A stretch of DNA of 64,000 nt from Roseivirga sp. UBA6052 (GCA_002427755.1 DIYO01000001.1:868001-932000), one strand, 5' to 3'; positions 41,743-51,315 are shown, counted from the first letter of the stretch. Numbers and translations: made by a program. The notes: generated by a model not told the origin, from the letters alone.

Positions 41743-43029
41743 CTAATTGTTAATTCTCAGCTTTCTGATATTCCAAATAGCATAAAAAAGAATCAACAAG
41801 GTAAGACCTGTTATGGAGTATACCACCGCACCGTCAAGAGCGAAAGCCAGACCAAAAACAGTATAAAGTGCTTTTGAAACATTGATCAAACCCAACATAG
41901 AGGTTACCCCTACTGTAATCGCCATTGATACATTCTGGAAATAAGAATTGATATGATGATTAACCAGATTTGAATTATTGAGTATTTGCCAAAGAGCAAA
42001 GGCAATTAAAGGCAGAATAAACCCATTAGCTGCTTGCGCCAAAATAATGACGGGAATAGGTTTAACTCCACTTACACCGAAAACTAATCCAACAAATAAT
42101 ACCAACAGCCACCATTTCATTAAAGACCAATCTCGAGTATGTTGTGCCTCTTCGGTGTAAAAACCACTTCTTAAAGCGAATGCTCCTGCCAATGCCGCTG
42201 TAATGGTAGAGGTAAAGCCAGCAGCGAAAAGTCCGACAGCAAAAAAGCGCGCCATATTAGACCCTTGGTTTAAGGATAAATAGGTATATAAAGCCTCAAA
42301 ACTGAATTCTGACTCCAACCCACTTCCCACTATCACCACAGCAATAGAAATTATCCCTCCTAATATGACAGAAGGAATAAGACCTGCTCTCATTTGCTTA
42401 ATGGATTGACCCTTGGCCAGTCCTGCCCCTAAAAAAATATTATAAGGAACTATAGTGGTACCAACTAAACCTAGTGTAAGCAGTACACTGTCGGTATTTA
42501 AGGAAGGCATAAATGCACCTATAAAAATATCGGAAAGAACAGGCTTGGATTGTATAGCTACCGCAATGAATGAAAAACCCATAACTGCAACTAAAAGGCC
42601 TAAGAAATTAGCTACCGAAGAGATCCTATCCAGAAATAAAATCAAGGCCGATATAAGTACAATTACAACGGTAAATACCCAAACAGGTATACTGGTAACA
42701 ATCAAGGCCAATCCTGAAATTGCACCTAAAATGTTTCCTGCTTCATAAGCCACACAACCTAAAAATACAGAAACAACTATGGTTAAGATCAATGTCTTTG
42801 AACTGTATTGTTCCTTAATGGCCTGCGATAATGTTTTACCACTTCCTATCACTACTCTTGCCGCTGCTTCTTGCAGTATAGCACATGCAAAAGTTGAGAA
42901 CACCAATGCCCAAATAAGCTGATATCCGAAATTAGCCCCAGCAGAAGCTGCTGTGGTTACGGTTCCTGGTCCTATAAAAGCAGCAGCGATAACAAGCCAA
43001 AAAAGAAAGTTGAGTAACCTTGACTTCAC
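41743..43029 (-). CDS. Nramp-fold transporter with non-canonical metal site
   Basis: The 428-residue membrane protein has eleven or so helices in the Nramp (LeuT-like) pattern. The first helix reads AAFIGPGTVTTAASAGA, where classic Nramp has DPGN: the metal-binding Asp and Asn are Gly20 and Thr23. Helix six reads GTTIVPYNIFLGAG (194-197 VPYN) where classic members have MPHN, so the metal-binding Met is Val. Such replacements mark divergent Nramp-related clades with other specificity. Mn/Fe transport should not be assumed. It is divergent from ddl. Confidence 0.82.
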   Translation of the reverse strand: MKSRLLNFLFWLVIAAAFIGPGTVTTAASAGANFGYQLIWALVFSTFACAILQEAAARVVIGSGKTLSQAIKEQYSSKTLILTIVVSVFLGCVAYEAGNILGAISGLALIVTSIPVWVFTVVIVLISALILFLDRISSVANFLGLLVAVMGFSFIAVAIQSKPVLSDIFIGAFMPSLNTDSVLLTLGLVGTTIVPYNIFLGAGLAKGQSIKQMRAGLIPSVILGGIISIAVVIVGSGLESEFSFEALYTYLSLNQGSNMARFFAVGLFAAGFTSTITAALAGAFALRSGFYTEEAQHTRDWSLMKWWLLVLFVGLVFGVSGVKPIPVIILAQAANGFILPLIAFALWQILNNSNLVNHHINSYFQNVSMAITVGVTSMLGLINVSKALYTVFGLAFALDGAVVYSITGLTLLILFYAIWNIRKLRINN

Positions 43030-43130
43030 CTGCTTAAGATAAATGGAAAAAATTCATTCTGATAATGTAAAAAATTGACTTCGTTTTTATGAATTTTAAG
43101 ACGACTTACGTTTTCATATAAAGAGTACCA

Positions 43131-44192
43131 ATGAGTAAGATAAGTTTAGCCTTAGTATTTGGAGGAAAATCAACTGAACATGAAATCTCGAAGCTTTCGG
43201 CAGAGAGCGTTTATAGAGAAATTGATAAATCTAAGTATGACATCTCTCTTATCTACATAGATATTCAAGGCGCATGGTTCTTAGTTGATGACTTATCTTT
43301 AAATAACAAGCAATCGGTTCTACTCTCCCCTGCCAATCAAGGTGCAAATCTGGTAGAACTTCAATCTGGTCAAGTCATTACCAAGTTGGATGTTGCGTTT
43401 CCTGTACTACACGGATTATTTGGAGAAGACGGTACAATTCAAGGATATTTCAAAATGGCCAACTTGGCATTTGTAGGATGTGGCGTTATGGCTTCTTCAG
43501 CTTGTATGGACAAAGACATGACAAAACGAATTCTGAGAGATGCGGGCATTGGTATAACTCCTTATGCAGTGGCTACCGCAGATAACAAACCTGCTTACAG
43601 CGATTTAGCAAAAGAACTAAGCACTACACTCTTCCTCAAGCCGGCCAACTTAGGCTCTTCTGTAGGAGTTTACAAAGTGACCAATGAAGCAGAATACAAC
43701 GAAAAGCTTGAAGAAGCTTTTAGATTCGATTTTAAGATTCTGATAGAGAAATTTATTCCTAATAAAGAAGTGGAATGTGCTGTTCTTGGAAACGAAAACC
43801 CTAAAGCATCGATTCCGGGTGAAGTAACAATGAATACGGACTTCTTTGACTTTGAATCTAAGTATGTAGACAAAGATTCTTCAGGTTTTGTAATTCCCGC
43901 AAATGAAGCAAGTCAGATCCTTGAAGAAATTAGAAGACAAGCTATTAAGGTATTTATTGCAATGGGGTGCGAAGGATATGCTAGAATTGACTTCTTCCTA
44001 ACTAAAAACAAAGAAATTTATCTGAACGAAGTCAACACAATACCTGGTTTTACGAGTGTCAGTATGTATCCAAAAATGTGGGACGCTACAGGTATTCCTT
44101 ATGCTGAATTACTAGATTTATTAATAGAATTTGGTTTAGACCGATACCGAAAAGAGCAAGCACTAAATCTTAGTGCTCAAAAAGTAGACTAG
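43131..44192 (+). CDS. ddl: D-alanine--D-alanine ligase
   Basis: The 353-residue ATP-grasp enzyme makes the D-Ala-D-Ala end of the peptidoglycan stem. Visible are VFGGKSTEHEISKLSAESV (9-27), FPVLHGLFGEDGTIQG near 88-103, FLKPANLGSSVGV near 168, and the metal site YLNEVNTIPGFT near 300-311. Its stop overlaps the GTG start of the GNAT gene by one base. Confidence 0.95.
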   Translation: MSKISLALVFGGKSTEHEISKLSAESVYREIDKSKYDISLIYIDIQGAWFLVDDLSLNNKQSVLLSPANQGANLVELQSGQVITKLDVAFPVLHGLFGEDGTIQGYFKMANLAFVGCGVMASSACMDKDMTKRILRDAGIGITPYAVATADNKPAYSDLAKELSTTLFLKPANLGSSVGVYKVTNEAEYNEKLEEAFRFDFKILIEKFIPNKEVECAVLGNENPKASIPGEVTMNTDFFDFESKYVDKDSSGFVIPANEASQILEEIRRQAIKVFIAMGCEGYARIDFFLTKNKEIYLNEVNTIPGFTSVSMYPKMWDATGIPYAELLDLLIEFGLDRYRKEQALNLSAQKVD

Positions 44193-44734
44193 TGGAACTT
44201 ATCAATTATTCACCTGAAGATTTAACAAAGGGGCAGATTCTTGCGCTTAGTGATTTACTTGATCGCACTTGGCCAGAGCGGGTGAAGGAGTTGACTGAAG
44301 AACAAAAGATTGAAAAATTCTACGCGCGTCACCCTAAGAAAACTTGTCATTGCGTATTCGAAGGAAATGAATTGATAGCCTACGCTGAATCTTTTCCCCT
44401 AACCATAAAAATGGTAAACAAAGAGGTTGGAGTTATGGGACTTGGAGGAGTCTGCGTAGACCATATGCATAGAGGTATGGGCTTGGGCGCTTTGCTGGTC
44501 AAAGATGCCTTCTTGCGAATTCAGAATGAAGAATTTCCTCTCTGCTTATTCCAAACGGGTGTACCAGAGTTCTATGAAAAGCTAGACTGTAAAGTCATTG
44601 AGAATAAGGTGATTAACTCTAAAAACGAATCTGACCCCAATGCAAACCCTTTTTGGGACGATTATGCCATGATTTATCCCTCCACATTTCTTTGGCCATC
44701 TGGAACTATCGATATTCTGGGGCCTGGATTCTAA
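44192..44734 (+). CDS. GNAT-family N-acetyltransferase
   Basis: The 180-residue protein starts with GTG overlapping the ddl TAG. It has the GNAT core: strand VMGLGGVCVDHMHRGMGLGALLV near 84-106, where the R/Q-x-x-G-x-G/A acetyl-CoA loop is HRGMGLGALL, and FPLCLFQTGVPEFYEKLDCKVIEN resembling the C-terminal strands. The acceptor is unknown. Coupling to ddl suggests cotranscription only. Confidence 0.78.
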   Translation: MELINYSPEDLTKGQILALSDLLDRTWPERVKELTEEQKIEKFYARHPKKTCHCVFEGNELIAYAESFPLTIKMVNKEVGVMGLGGVCVDHMHRGMGLGALLVKDAFLRIQNEEFPLCLFQTGVPEFYEKLDCKVIENKVINSKNESDPNANPFWDDYAMIYPSTFLWPSGTIDILGPGF

Positions 44735-44819
44735 TGTGAATTTTAGGTTAAATATTGTATCTCCTATTGCGTATTTGATGAAAAGAGAACTCTTTTCGCT
44801 TGCAAAATAAAACAGCAAA

Positions 44820-45182
44820 ATGCCTGTTAATCAAGCCAAGCCTAGGGTAGTCAAGGACTATGCTAAGCTAGAACCGAATGTTCAGGAGCAAATCAAACTG
44901 GAATATCCAGATGGATTTGAAGACAATTTAATCTCCTTTACCAATAAGGAGGGTAATAAAGTTTCTGCCTTACCTTTTGAGGCAGAAGATAAGTATTACC
45001 TCGTTCGCATGACCATTTCTGAAGCGCAGCAAATCATCGAAGAAGACGAAGATTATGATGATGACGGACAATTAAGAGAAGATATTAAAGAGGAGTATGA
45101 AGAGAAGCATCTAGAGGATAATGAAGATGATGCAGATGATCTTGATCCTTATGCGGATGAAGAAGATGATGACGATGTTTAA
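44820..45182 (+). CDS. Small protein with extremely acidic C-terminus
   Basis: A 120-residue protein with a structured N-terminal part (KPRVVKDYAKLEPNVQEQIKLEYPDGFEDN region and a beta-rich stretch) and a C-terminal third (about 80-120) made almost entirely of Asp and Glu. No membrane segment or signal is present. Related small acidic proteins are widespread in Bacteroidota and their function is unknown. The 3' end overlaps the convergent cyclase gene by 4 bases. Confidence 0.7.
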   Translation: MPVNQAKPRVVKDYAKLEPNVQEQIKLEYPDGFEDNLISFTNKEGNKVSALPFEAEDKYYLVRMTISEAQQIIEEDEDYDDDGQLREDIKEEYEEKHLEDNEDDADDLDPYADEEDDDDV

Positions 45183-46216
45183 TCGGCTCTTTTTTTAATA
45201 GTAATTCCTATAAGCCCCATTTTACTAGCCTTACCTTTCAAGGATATCTCCCCTATTTCAGACGCTAAATATTGATCTCCTATATCAAGATAATTCAGCA
45301 TGTCTTTTGAAAGCAACAATTCCTGTCCCAAATCATTGCACCTCCCTTGAATTCGTGCTGTGGTATTTAACACATCTCCATGATAGACAATCTCTTTCTT
45401 GTGTTTTCCTACCACGGTCGTGATGACTACCCCCGCATGGATGCCGGCTTTGAATTGAGGTACAAGCCCATACTTATGCTGATAGTTTGCACTACGCTCG
45501 TGAATGATTTCCTTCATTTTGAAAAAGCAATCAATGCATTTGGGCCTTTTAGAATTAATTGGCCAGCTTACTACTACCTCATCTCCTACAAACTGGTATA
45601 TCTCTCCATCATAGAGTAAGATAGCATCAGAAAGGTCATTAAAGTAATCTCTCATCAATTCGCTGTATTGAACATGTGGAAGCTTTTCGGCAATGACCGT
45701 AGAATCCTTCAAATCGATAAATGCGAAAATGCGCTCCACTTCTTTTGGCTGATGATATTTACCTAAAAGGAGTCTGAAAAATCTGCGTTGTCCAACAAAA
45801 CTGAATAGCTCAATCAAAAAGAGAACAGACAGAATAAAGAATAAGGTATAGGCAAAATCGCGTCTAAACTCATACGTCTGTAGATATTGAACAAAAGCAT
45901 CAGCATAAGGTATTTCCTGAATGGCAGCTTCCTCTATAGCTAATACAACCGCAAGTAATAGACTAATTATAGTTGAATAAATGACAACCCGAATGGCGGT
46001 AACAGAGCGAAATGATTTCGTTCGAAAAAATGGAGCTAGAACAAAGCCTTCCAAAGAACCTATGAATAGCCCTACAAAAACCCCAATGCTACCTGCCTCC
46101 AGGAATTCAACAAATGTATGTGGATAGTACAGATAGTTATAAAGCAATCCATAGAGCGTACTGATGAGTACAATAAGTCCTAGGTTCTGAAATTTAAGTC
46201 TTCGTTCTGGGGTCAT
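45179..46216 (-). CDS. Membrane class III adenylate/guanylate cyclase
   Basis: The 345-residue protein has four hydrophobic helices (about 13-30, 42-62, 72-95 and 120-140) followed by a class III nucleotidyl cyclase domain (155-340). Metal-binding Asp168 is in FAFIDLKDST and Asp212 in FVGDEVVVSW; GDVLNTTARIQ gives the transition-state Asn284 and Arg288. So the catalytic set is complete. The substrate (ATP or GTP) is not decided by sight. It is monocistronic. Confidence 0.85.
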   Translation of the reverse strand: MTPERRLKFQNLGLIVLISTLYGLLYNYLYYPHTFVEFLEAGSIGVFVGLFIGSLEGFVLAPFFRTKSFRSVTAIRVVIYSTIISLLLAVVLAIEEAAIQEIPYADAFVQYLQTYEFRRDFAYTLFFILSVLFLIELFSFVGQRRFFRLLLGKYHQPKEVERIFAFIDLKDSTVIAEKLPHVQYSELMRDYFNDLSDAILLYDGEIYQFVGDEVVVSWPINSKRPKCIDCFFKMKEIIHERSANYQHKYGLVPQFKAGIHAGVVITTVVGKHKKEIVYHGDVLNTTARIQGRCNDLGQELLLSKDMLNYLDIGDQYLASEIGEISLKGKASKMGLIGITIKKRAD

Positions 46217-46380
46217 TTCGATTGGTCTCTTACCCTTCTAAAAATTCTCTTTCATTCTTTAGTCAAAATGCCTTGCAGCATGAGCAGTAATAATAAATCT
46301 AAAGATTGAAATGAAATTAAAAAATTGACTTGTTACTAGCGAGCATACATTAGGATAGTGGATTCTTATTAGATTGAATT

Positions 46381-47370
46381 ATGAAACTCGGAATCATTGG
46401 TGGAACCGGAATGCTAGGCCATCATTTGGCCATTGCTGCAACTTTTAAACAGTACGAACTGGTTTTAATACACCGCAAATCAACAGATCTCTCTAAGGTT
46501 GGTGACCTGAAATTTGAATCACGAATTGCTGATCTAAATGATCGAGGCGCCTTGATCAGAGCTTTTGAGGGTTTGGATTATGTAGTGAATGCAGGAGCCT
46601 ACTACCCTACTTTACCAAGACCTCTTGCTGCCGAATTGAAAACGGCACGCCACCAAATGCACTTTTTCCTAGATGCGGTTAAAGAGGCTGGAATAAAACG
46701 GGCTTTATACATAGGAGGCGCCATTGCCATACCCAAAGTAAATTCAGGCTTGGCAAACGAAGAGGGTGTATACCCAGAGGCTCCTGATAACTCTGCACCT
46801 TATGTTCAGGTAAAATGGCTTATGGACAAAATGGCAAGAGAAGCCGCTTCTGAAGGTCTACCCATTGTAATCGGCATTCCGAGTATGACATTCGGAGAAT
46901 ATGACTATGCGCCTACCACTGGTAGATTGATAGTTGAATTATCTAATCAAACGCTTCCAGCCTTTATTCATGGAAAAAGAAATGTGGTCTATGCGGGAGA
47001 TGCAGGTAAAGGATTATTACTCGCCCTTGAAAAAGGACGATTTGGGGAACGTTACTTAATCGGTGGAAAAAACACAGATACTTCTGAAATAGTAGAACTG
47101 ATATGCAAAAGAGCGGGTGTTCCTAAGCTTGAAAAAACGCTCAGTTTGAAACTTGCTAAACTTGTCTCTAGATTTCAAGAGACGAAATACAGTCTTATGG
47201 GAGGCAAGCCCCCTACTCTGTCTTCAACTGCAGTGGCGGTACTTGCATCGGGTCAGCATTTAGATATTAACAAAGCAAAGAGAGAATTAGGCTATCAACC
47301 AGAGCTTGAGCCAGAAGATGCCATTTTCCGTGCTTATGAATGGTTCAGAAAAGAGCATTACATCAAATAA
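46381..47370 (+). CDS. NAD(P)-dependent epimerase/dehydratase (extended SDR)
   Basis: The 329-residue protein begins with the Rossmann motif GGTGMLGHH (8-16) and has the extended-SDR layout: NAGAYYP near 84, a YxxxK-like PYVQVKWLMDK near 141, and GIPSMTFGEYD near 170. It resembles dihydroflavonol-4-reductase-like or hopanoid-associated epimerases. The active-site Tyr/Lys pair is in Y-V-Q-V-K. Substrate unknown. Confidence 0.82.
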   Translation: MKLGIIGGTGMLGHHLAIAATFKQYELVLIHRKSTDLSKVGDLKFESRIADLNDRGALIRAFEGLDYVVNAGAYYPTLPRPLAAELKTARHQMHFFLDAVKEAGIKRALYIGGAIAIPKVNSGLANEEGVYPEAPDNSAPYVQVKWLMDKMAREAASEGLPIVIGIPSMTFGEYDYAPTTGRLIVELSNQTLPAFIHGKRNVVYAGDAGKGLLLALEKGRFGERYLIGGKNTDTSEIVELICKRAGVPKLEKTLSLKLAKLVSRFQETKYSLMGGKPPTLSSTAVAVLASGQHLDINKAKRELGYQPELEPEDAIFRAYEWFRKEHYIK

Positions 47371-47420
47371 ACAAATGTTGTTTACAACCATCTGAGATAG
47401 AGGCGTGTCTAATTAGTATC

Positions 47421-47828
47421 ATGAAAAAGTTAAAACTCATTTCGGTCCTATTCGCTTTTCTTCTCTTTGCTTGTGGCGAAGAAGCAACACCCACTGATGA
47501 TTGCCCAGAAGAATTGCTTTGTACAGAAGAATTCAGATCACTCACTTTCTCTCCTAGAGAAAATGAGCAATTTGTTGTATTAGATTCCTACTATACCCTC
47601 AACTTAGATAATGGTGAGACCTACAACTATGAAGGGCAACATGACCCTCTTGTAAGTCAATTCTATGTAATTATTTCAGATGCAGAAATGGACCAAGTAG
47701 CTAAAGATGGAACTAATGTTCGTTTTATTGGCGTAGTGGGAAGCACGCCCGTAATCGAGCAAGATTTTGTAGTGGGTCACGATTGTTGTCATGTGATTGG
47801 CATTGAAGGCCCTTTTGGAGGACTCTAA
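47421..47828 (+). CDS. Hypothetical lipoprotein
   Basis: I chose ATG 47421 (135 residues), which gives MKKLKLISVLFAFLLFACGEE with the lipidated Cys at 18. Four more Cys occur, in DDCPEELLCTEE and HDCCHVIG, so disulfides or metal binding are possible. No family recognised. It follows the epimerase by 50 bases. Confidence 0.6.
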   Translation: MKKLKLISVLFAFLLFACGEEATPTDDCPEELLCTEEFRSLTFSPRENEQFVVLDSYYTLNLDNGETYNYEGQHDPLVSQFYVIISDAEMDQVAKDGTNVRFIGVVGSTPVIEQDFVVGHDCCHVIGIEGPFGGL

Positions 47829-47887
47829 ATAGAACTCTGCCTCTTTTTGGCTAGATTGATTTTCTATTGCAATAGAAAATCAAAACG

Positions 47888-48307
47888 ATGAGATCTAAAA
47901 TACTCACCCTATTTCTTTTAATTACTGCATTTCAAGTCTCTTTTTCTCAAGAAAAGGCCAATGTTATTCCGGTTCAAAAACAACTCGATGCCTACAATGC
48001 TCGAGATATTGAAGCATTTCTAGAGCCGTATAGCGACACAGTCAAGATTTATAGTCATCCCAATCGACTTACCATGTCCGGGAAAGAGAACATGAGAAAA
48101 CGCTATGGCAGCATGTTCGAAAACACTCCGGATCTTCATTGTACTTTAATTAATAGAATGGTATTGGGCAATACTGTAATTGATCAGGAGTATGTTGTAA
48201 GACAGAAAAACGGTCCTGTATCACAAGTAATTGCCATGTACAAAATAGCCCATGGCAAAATACAAGAGGTATACTTTATTAGACCTAAGCTAGGAGACGA
48301 TGACTAA
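47888..48307 (+). CDS. Secreted SnoaL/NTF2-like protein
   Basis: The 139-residue protein has a signal peptide (MRSKILTLFLLITAFQVSFSQ) and an NTF2/SnoaL-like fold: VQKQLDAYNARDIEAFLEPYSDTVKIYSH, then the RYGSMFE helix and four strands ending IQEVYFIRPKL. This fold forms small isomerase-like cavities. Its 3' end overlaps pxpA by 8 bases, so it is cotranslated with the 5-oxoprolinase genes. The link between the two is unclear. Confidence 0.78.
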   Translation: MRSKILTLFLLITAFQVSFSQEKANVIPVQKQLDAYNARDIEAFLEPYSDTVKIYSHPNRLTMSGKENMRKRYGSMFENTPDLHCTLINRMVLGNTVIDQEYVVRQKNGPVSQVIAMYKIAHGKIQEVYFIRPKLGDDD

Positions 48308-49028
48308 GGTTGACATAAATTGTGATATGGGCGAAAGCTTTGGCAATTACATCATCGGTAATGATGAAGCCATCTTTCCATACATTAACAGTTGTAACAT
48401 TGCCTGCGGTATTCATGCAGGAGATCCATATCATATAGAAAAGACAATCGACTTAGCCCTACAACATGGGACAAGGATTGGTGCTCATCCTGGATATCCA
48501 GATTTACAAGGCTTTGGTAGAAGGGTTATTCCTATGAGTCAGCCTGAACTATCTTCTTATATCAAATACCAAGTGTCGGCACTGAAAGGAATGGTGGAAT
48601 CCAAAGGGGGTCAAATGGCCTATGTTAAGCCACATGGAGCATTGTATAATGAGATTGCGAAGAATAAAGAAGTGGCATTCACTGTATACGAAGCCATCAA
48701 ATCTATTGATGATTCCTTATCCATTATGGGATTAGCGGGTAGTCATGTGAAATCGATTCTCGATTCGCTCAGTATAACCTTCATCCCTGAGGCTTTTGCT
48801 GATCGCCAATATGAAGCTGATGGAAAACTACGTAATAGAAATCTTCCCAACGCAGTAATTGAGGATAGCAATAAGGCTGCTGAACAGGTAATCAACATTA
48901 TGAAGTATGGCAAAACCTATTCACTTGAAGGAATAGAGGTGAAAATAGAAGCTGAAAGCTTTTGTATACACGGTGATAATCCATCGGCTGTTAAGATTCT
49001 AAGAGAGATTAACACAAGACTGAATTAA
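48300..49028 (+). CDS. pxpA: 5-oxoprolinase subunit A
   Basis: The 242-residue protein matches the LamB/YcsF family. Characteristic blocks are DINCDMGESFGNY at the start, NIACGIHAGDP near 33-43, GAHPGYPDLQGFGRR near 60-74 and VKPHGALYN near 115. With PxpB and PxpC it forms the ATP-dependent 5-oxoprolinase that opens the toxic cyclised glutamate derivative to glutamate. It overlaps the secreted SnoaL-like gene by 8 bases and is followed by pxpB after one base. Confidence 0.95.
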   Translation: MTKVDINCDMGESFGNYIIGNDEAIFPYINSCNIACGIHAGDPYHIEKTIDLALQHGTRIGAHPGYPDLQGFGRRVIPMSQPELSSYIKYQVSALKGMVESKGGQMAYVKPHGALYNEIAKNKEVAFTVYEAIKSIDDSLSIMGLAGSHVKSILDSLSITFIPEAFADRQYEADGKLRNRNLPNAVIEDSNKAAEQVINIMKYGKTYSLEGIEVKIEAESFCIHGDNPSAVKILREINTRLN

Positions 49029-49029
49029 G

Positions 49030-49737
49030 ATGAAGATTCAACCTTTTGGAGACAGCTGCTTATTGGTTTCTTTCGAAAGAGAGATTTCAATAACAACCAA
49101 TCAAAAGGTAATTGCCCTTTTCAAAGCCATAGAATTCAAAAAGGGAATAGAGTTTCTTATTCCAGCATATAACTCTCTCACAATAGGTATAAACCAAGAA
49201 ATTTGGTCACTTCATGAGGCGACTATATACATAAGAGAAATAGGAAAAGACTTAGAAAGTATTGAACCCGTTGGCAACAATAAGTACGTTATTCCTGTCT
49301 GCTATGAATCACCTTTTAGCTTAGACTTAGAAGAAATTTCCTCTATTCTCGATATTTCTAAAGAACAACTTATAGAATTACACACCTCGAGGAATTACAG
49401 AGTGTTTATGTTGGGGTTTGTTGCTGGTTTCGCATATATGGGACCACTAGATGTAAAACTAGAAAGCCCTCGTAAATCAAATCCAAGATTAAAAGTACCA
49501 TCAGGTTCTGTAGGCCTAGCAGGTTTACAAACAGGCATATATCCTACTGAAGCGCCAGGCGGTTGGCAAATTATCGGCAGAACACCCTTAGAAATGTTCT
49601 CTCCTGAGAGAGAGGCACCCACATTATTGAATGCTGGTGATGAAATCCGGTTTAGAGCAATATCAGCCGATGAATACCAAATCATCAAGCTCAAAATAGA
49701 AACGGGGATTTTCGAAATGGAGGTGTACGATGAGTAG
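49030..49737 (+). CDS. pxpB: 5-oxoprolinase subunit B
   Basis: The 235-residue protein matches the KipI/AHS1 family: FGDSCLLVSFE near the start, IPVCYE near 92, LGFVAGFAYMGPL near 131, and PSGSVGLAGLQTGIYPTEAPGGWQIIGRTPL near 158-188. It is the ATP-handling half of the PxpBC pair. It overlaps pxpC by 8 bases. Confidence 0.94.
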   Translation: MKIQPFGDSCLLVSFEREISITTNQKVIALFKAIEFKKGIEFLIPAYNSLTIGINQEIWSLHEATIYIREIGKDLESIEPVGNNKYVIPVCYESPFSLDLEEISSILDISKEQLIELHTSRNYRVFMLGFVAGFAYMGPLDVKLESPRKSNPRLKVPSGSVGLAGLQTGIYPTEAPGGWQIIGRTPLEMFSPEREAPTLLNAGDEIRFRAISADEYQIIKLKIETGIFEMEVYDE

Positions 49738-50611
49738 TATGCTTAAGCTGCACTTCAGAAAGACCGGGCTAAAAACAACCATTCAAGATTTCGGTAGAAA
49801 TGGTCATCAACACATAGGAATTCCTGTTGGAGGTGCCTTAGACAAGCTTTCTATGAGCGCAGCCAATAGAATACTCGATAATGAAGTGAATACACCAGTA
49901 CTAGAATGCACTTTAATTGGCCCTGAAATCGAATTTGAAGGAGAAGGAATGATTTGCCTCACAGGAGCAGAAATGAATGGTTCTATTGAAGACGAACCCA
50001 TAGAGAGATATAAAGCAGTTAGGGTTAAATCGGGCGATATTCTGAAGTTCAAAGGTGCTCAAGAAGGTTGCAGAACCTACATAGGCATCAAAGGTCAATG
50101 GAAGGTGAAAAGTTGGCTTGGAAGCTATAGTAGCCTTTCAAGTTACTTAAGCGAAAAGGGTTTTATGGGACCAGTTCAAGTCAATGATAAGCTAGAAATT
50201 GAAGACCTTAGTTCTAATGAAAATCTTCCGGAAATAAAGATTAAGAAGCCTTACTATGCTTCTTGTTATATCGTAAGAGTTGTGACAGGTCCTGAATTCT
50301 CACAATTTTCAATTGAACAAATTGAAAGCTTCTTTCACCAAATCTTTACCATAAGTCAAGATGCAAACCGTATGGGCTACAGATTGAATGAGAGAATTAC
50401 GGGTTATGACTCAAGTGCAGAAGAAATCTCAAGTGGAATAATTCCAGGAACTGTACAAATCACCAATTCAGGTCAACCCATTGTGCTTTTGGCGGATGCA
50501 CAGACAACAGGGGGATATCCAAGAATGGTTAATGTGATTTCAGAGGATCTTAATCTTTTTGGCCAAATGAAGCCCGGAGATGAAGTAAAATTTATGTTGG
50601 CAACCCTATAA
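49730..50611 (+). CDS. pxpC: 5-oxoprolinase subunit C
   Basis: The 293-residue protein matches KipA/AHS2: TTIQDFGRNGHQHIGIPVGGALD near 15-37, a central barrel, then GYRLNER and the conserved end EISSGIIPGTVQI and ADAQTTGGYPRM. It completes the 5-oxoprolinase. A bidirectional terminator follows. Confidence 0.95.
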   Translation: MSSMLKLHFRKTGLKTTIQDFGRNGHQHIGIPVGGALDKLSMSAANRILDNEVNTPVLECTLIGPEIEFEGEGMICLTGAEMNGSIEDEPIERYKAVRVKSGDILKFKGAQEGCRTYIGIKGQWKVKSWLGSYSSLSSYLSEKGFMGPVQVNDKLEIEDLSSNENLPEIKIKKPYYASCYIVRVVTGPEFSQFSIEQIESFFHQIFTISQDANRMGYRLNERITGYDSSAEEISSGIIPGTVQITNSGQPIVLLADAQTTGGYPRMVNVISEDLNLFGQMKPGDEVKFMLATL

Positions 50612-50618
50612 AAGTGAA

Positions 50619-50645
50619 AAGGCGATCTCCGTCCGAAATCGCCTT
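50619..50645. terminator. Bidirectional terminator between pxpC and the small minus-strand gene
   Basis: AAGGCGAT and ATCGCCTT form an 8-bp stem with an 11-base loop. T-rich or A-rich flanks allow use from either strand; the convergent gene ends at 50672. Confidence 0.8.
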
Positions 50646-50671
50646 AATCAACCTTAAACTAAAACTACTAA

Positions 50672-51022
50672 CTAATTATTCAATTGATAATATGCTGTCC
50701 CTCTCTCTTGAGTAAGCAAATCTGCCTGATGCAATACCTGCATCTCTGTATCAGAAAATGATGAACGCTCACCTTCTAATACTAACTCGTCATTACCATT
50801 GTAAATTTTCACGTAATCTGTGAATAGGGACTCCTCTTGGATAAGCTCCTCGAAATATGCGTCTACATACTCTTCCACTTCATCCACATAGGAAAGATCT
50901 TCAACTACAGGCTCTAGATCGGTTGAAGCGATCGTCTCAGTAGACTTCGCTGAAGTCAAGACTAAGACACCTAACACAAGTGCCAAGAGAGCAGAGAAAT
51001 TATTTGTACTTAATTTTTTCAT
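50672..51022 (-). CDS. Small exported or membrane-anchored acidic protein
   Basis: A 116-residue protein with an N-terminal hydrophobic segment (residues 9-24, ALLALVLGVLVLTSA) that may be a signal or anchor. The following part is acidic (EEYVDAYFEELIQEE) and then VKIYNGNDELVLEGE. No family recognised. It has a terminator downstream. Confidence 0.55.
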   Translation of the reverse strand: MKKLSTNNFSALLALVLGVLVLTSAKSTETIASTDLEPVVEDLSYVDEVEEYVDAYFEELIQEESLFTDYVKIYNGNDELVLEGERSSFSDTEMQVLHQADLLTQERGTAYYQLNN

Positions 51023-51307
51023 TGTTGTTTTGATATTTTGAGTTCCGCCTCTTCTAGACGGATGATTGACCTTAAAAATGACCGTTGTTTTTGACCTGCC
51101 AACATTTATTCAAGCCATGTGCCAAAAAATTAAATAACTGATTATCAGGTACTTAAAAACTTCCTCTTTTCAAGAGGTGTACGGAAATGTTCAATAGCGT
51201 TCATCTAAGCGTACATTTTGGTTCAAAACAGGGGTTAAAAAAAGTTGCATGGAAGTAAAAAAAAGTGTGTTGATTTATCAGAATTTAACATTTAGGTCAT
51301 TTGACAC

Positions 51308-51315
51308 TATCTTTG
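51308..51315 (+). promoter_or_regulatory. -7 box (TATCTTTG) 7 nt before queA
   Basis: Exact TAnnTTTG match directly before the queA ATG at 51323; the -33 element is weak. The 300-base gap 51023-51322 otherwise has no ORF, no preQ1-like riboswitch that I can recognise, and short A-rich tracts near 51240-51270. Confidence 0.55.

Noticed and set aside
42455..42748. 97-residue frame antisense to the Nramp-like gene
   Set aside because: Antisense to transmembrane codons, which commonly gives Thr/Lys/Ile-rich shadow frames.
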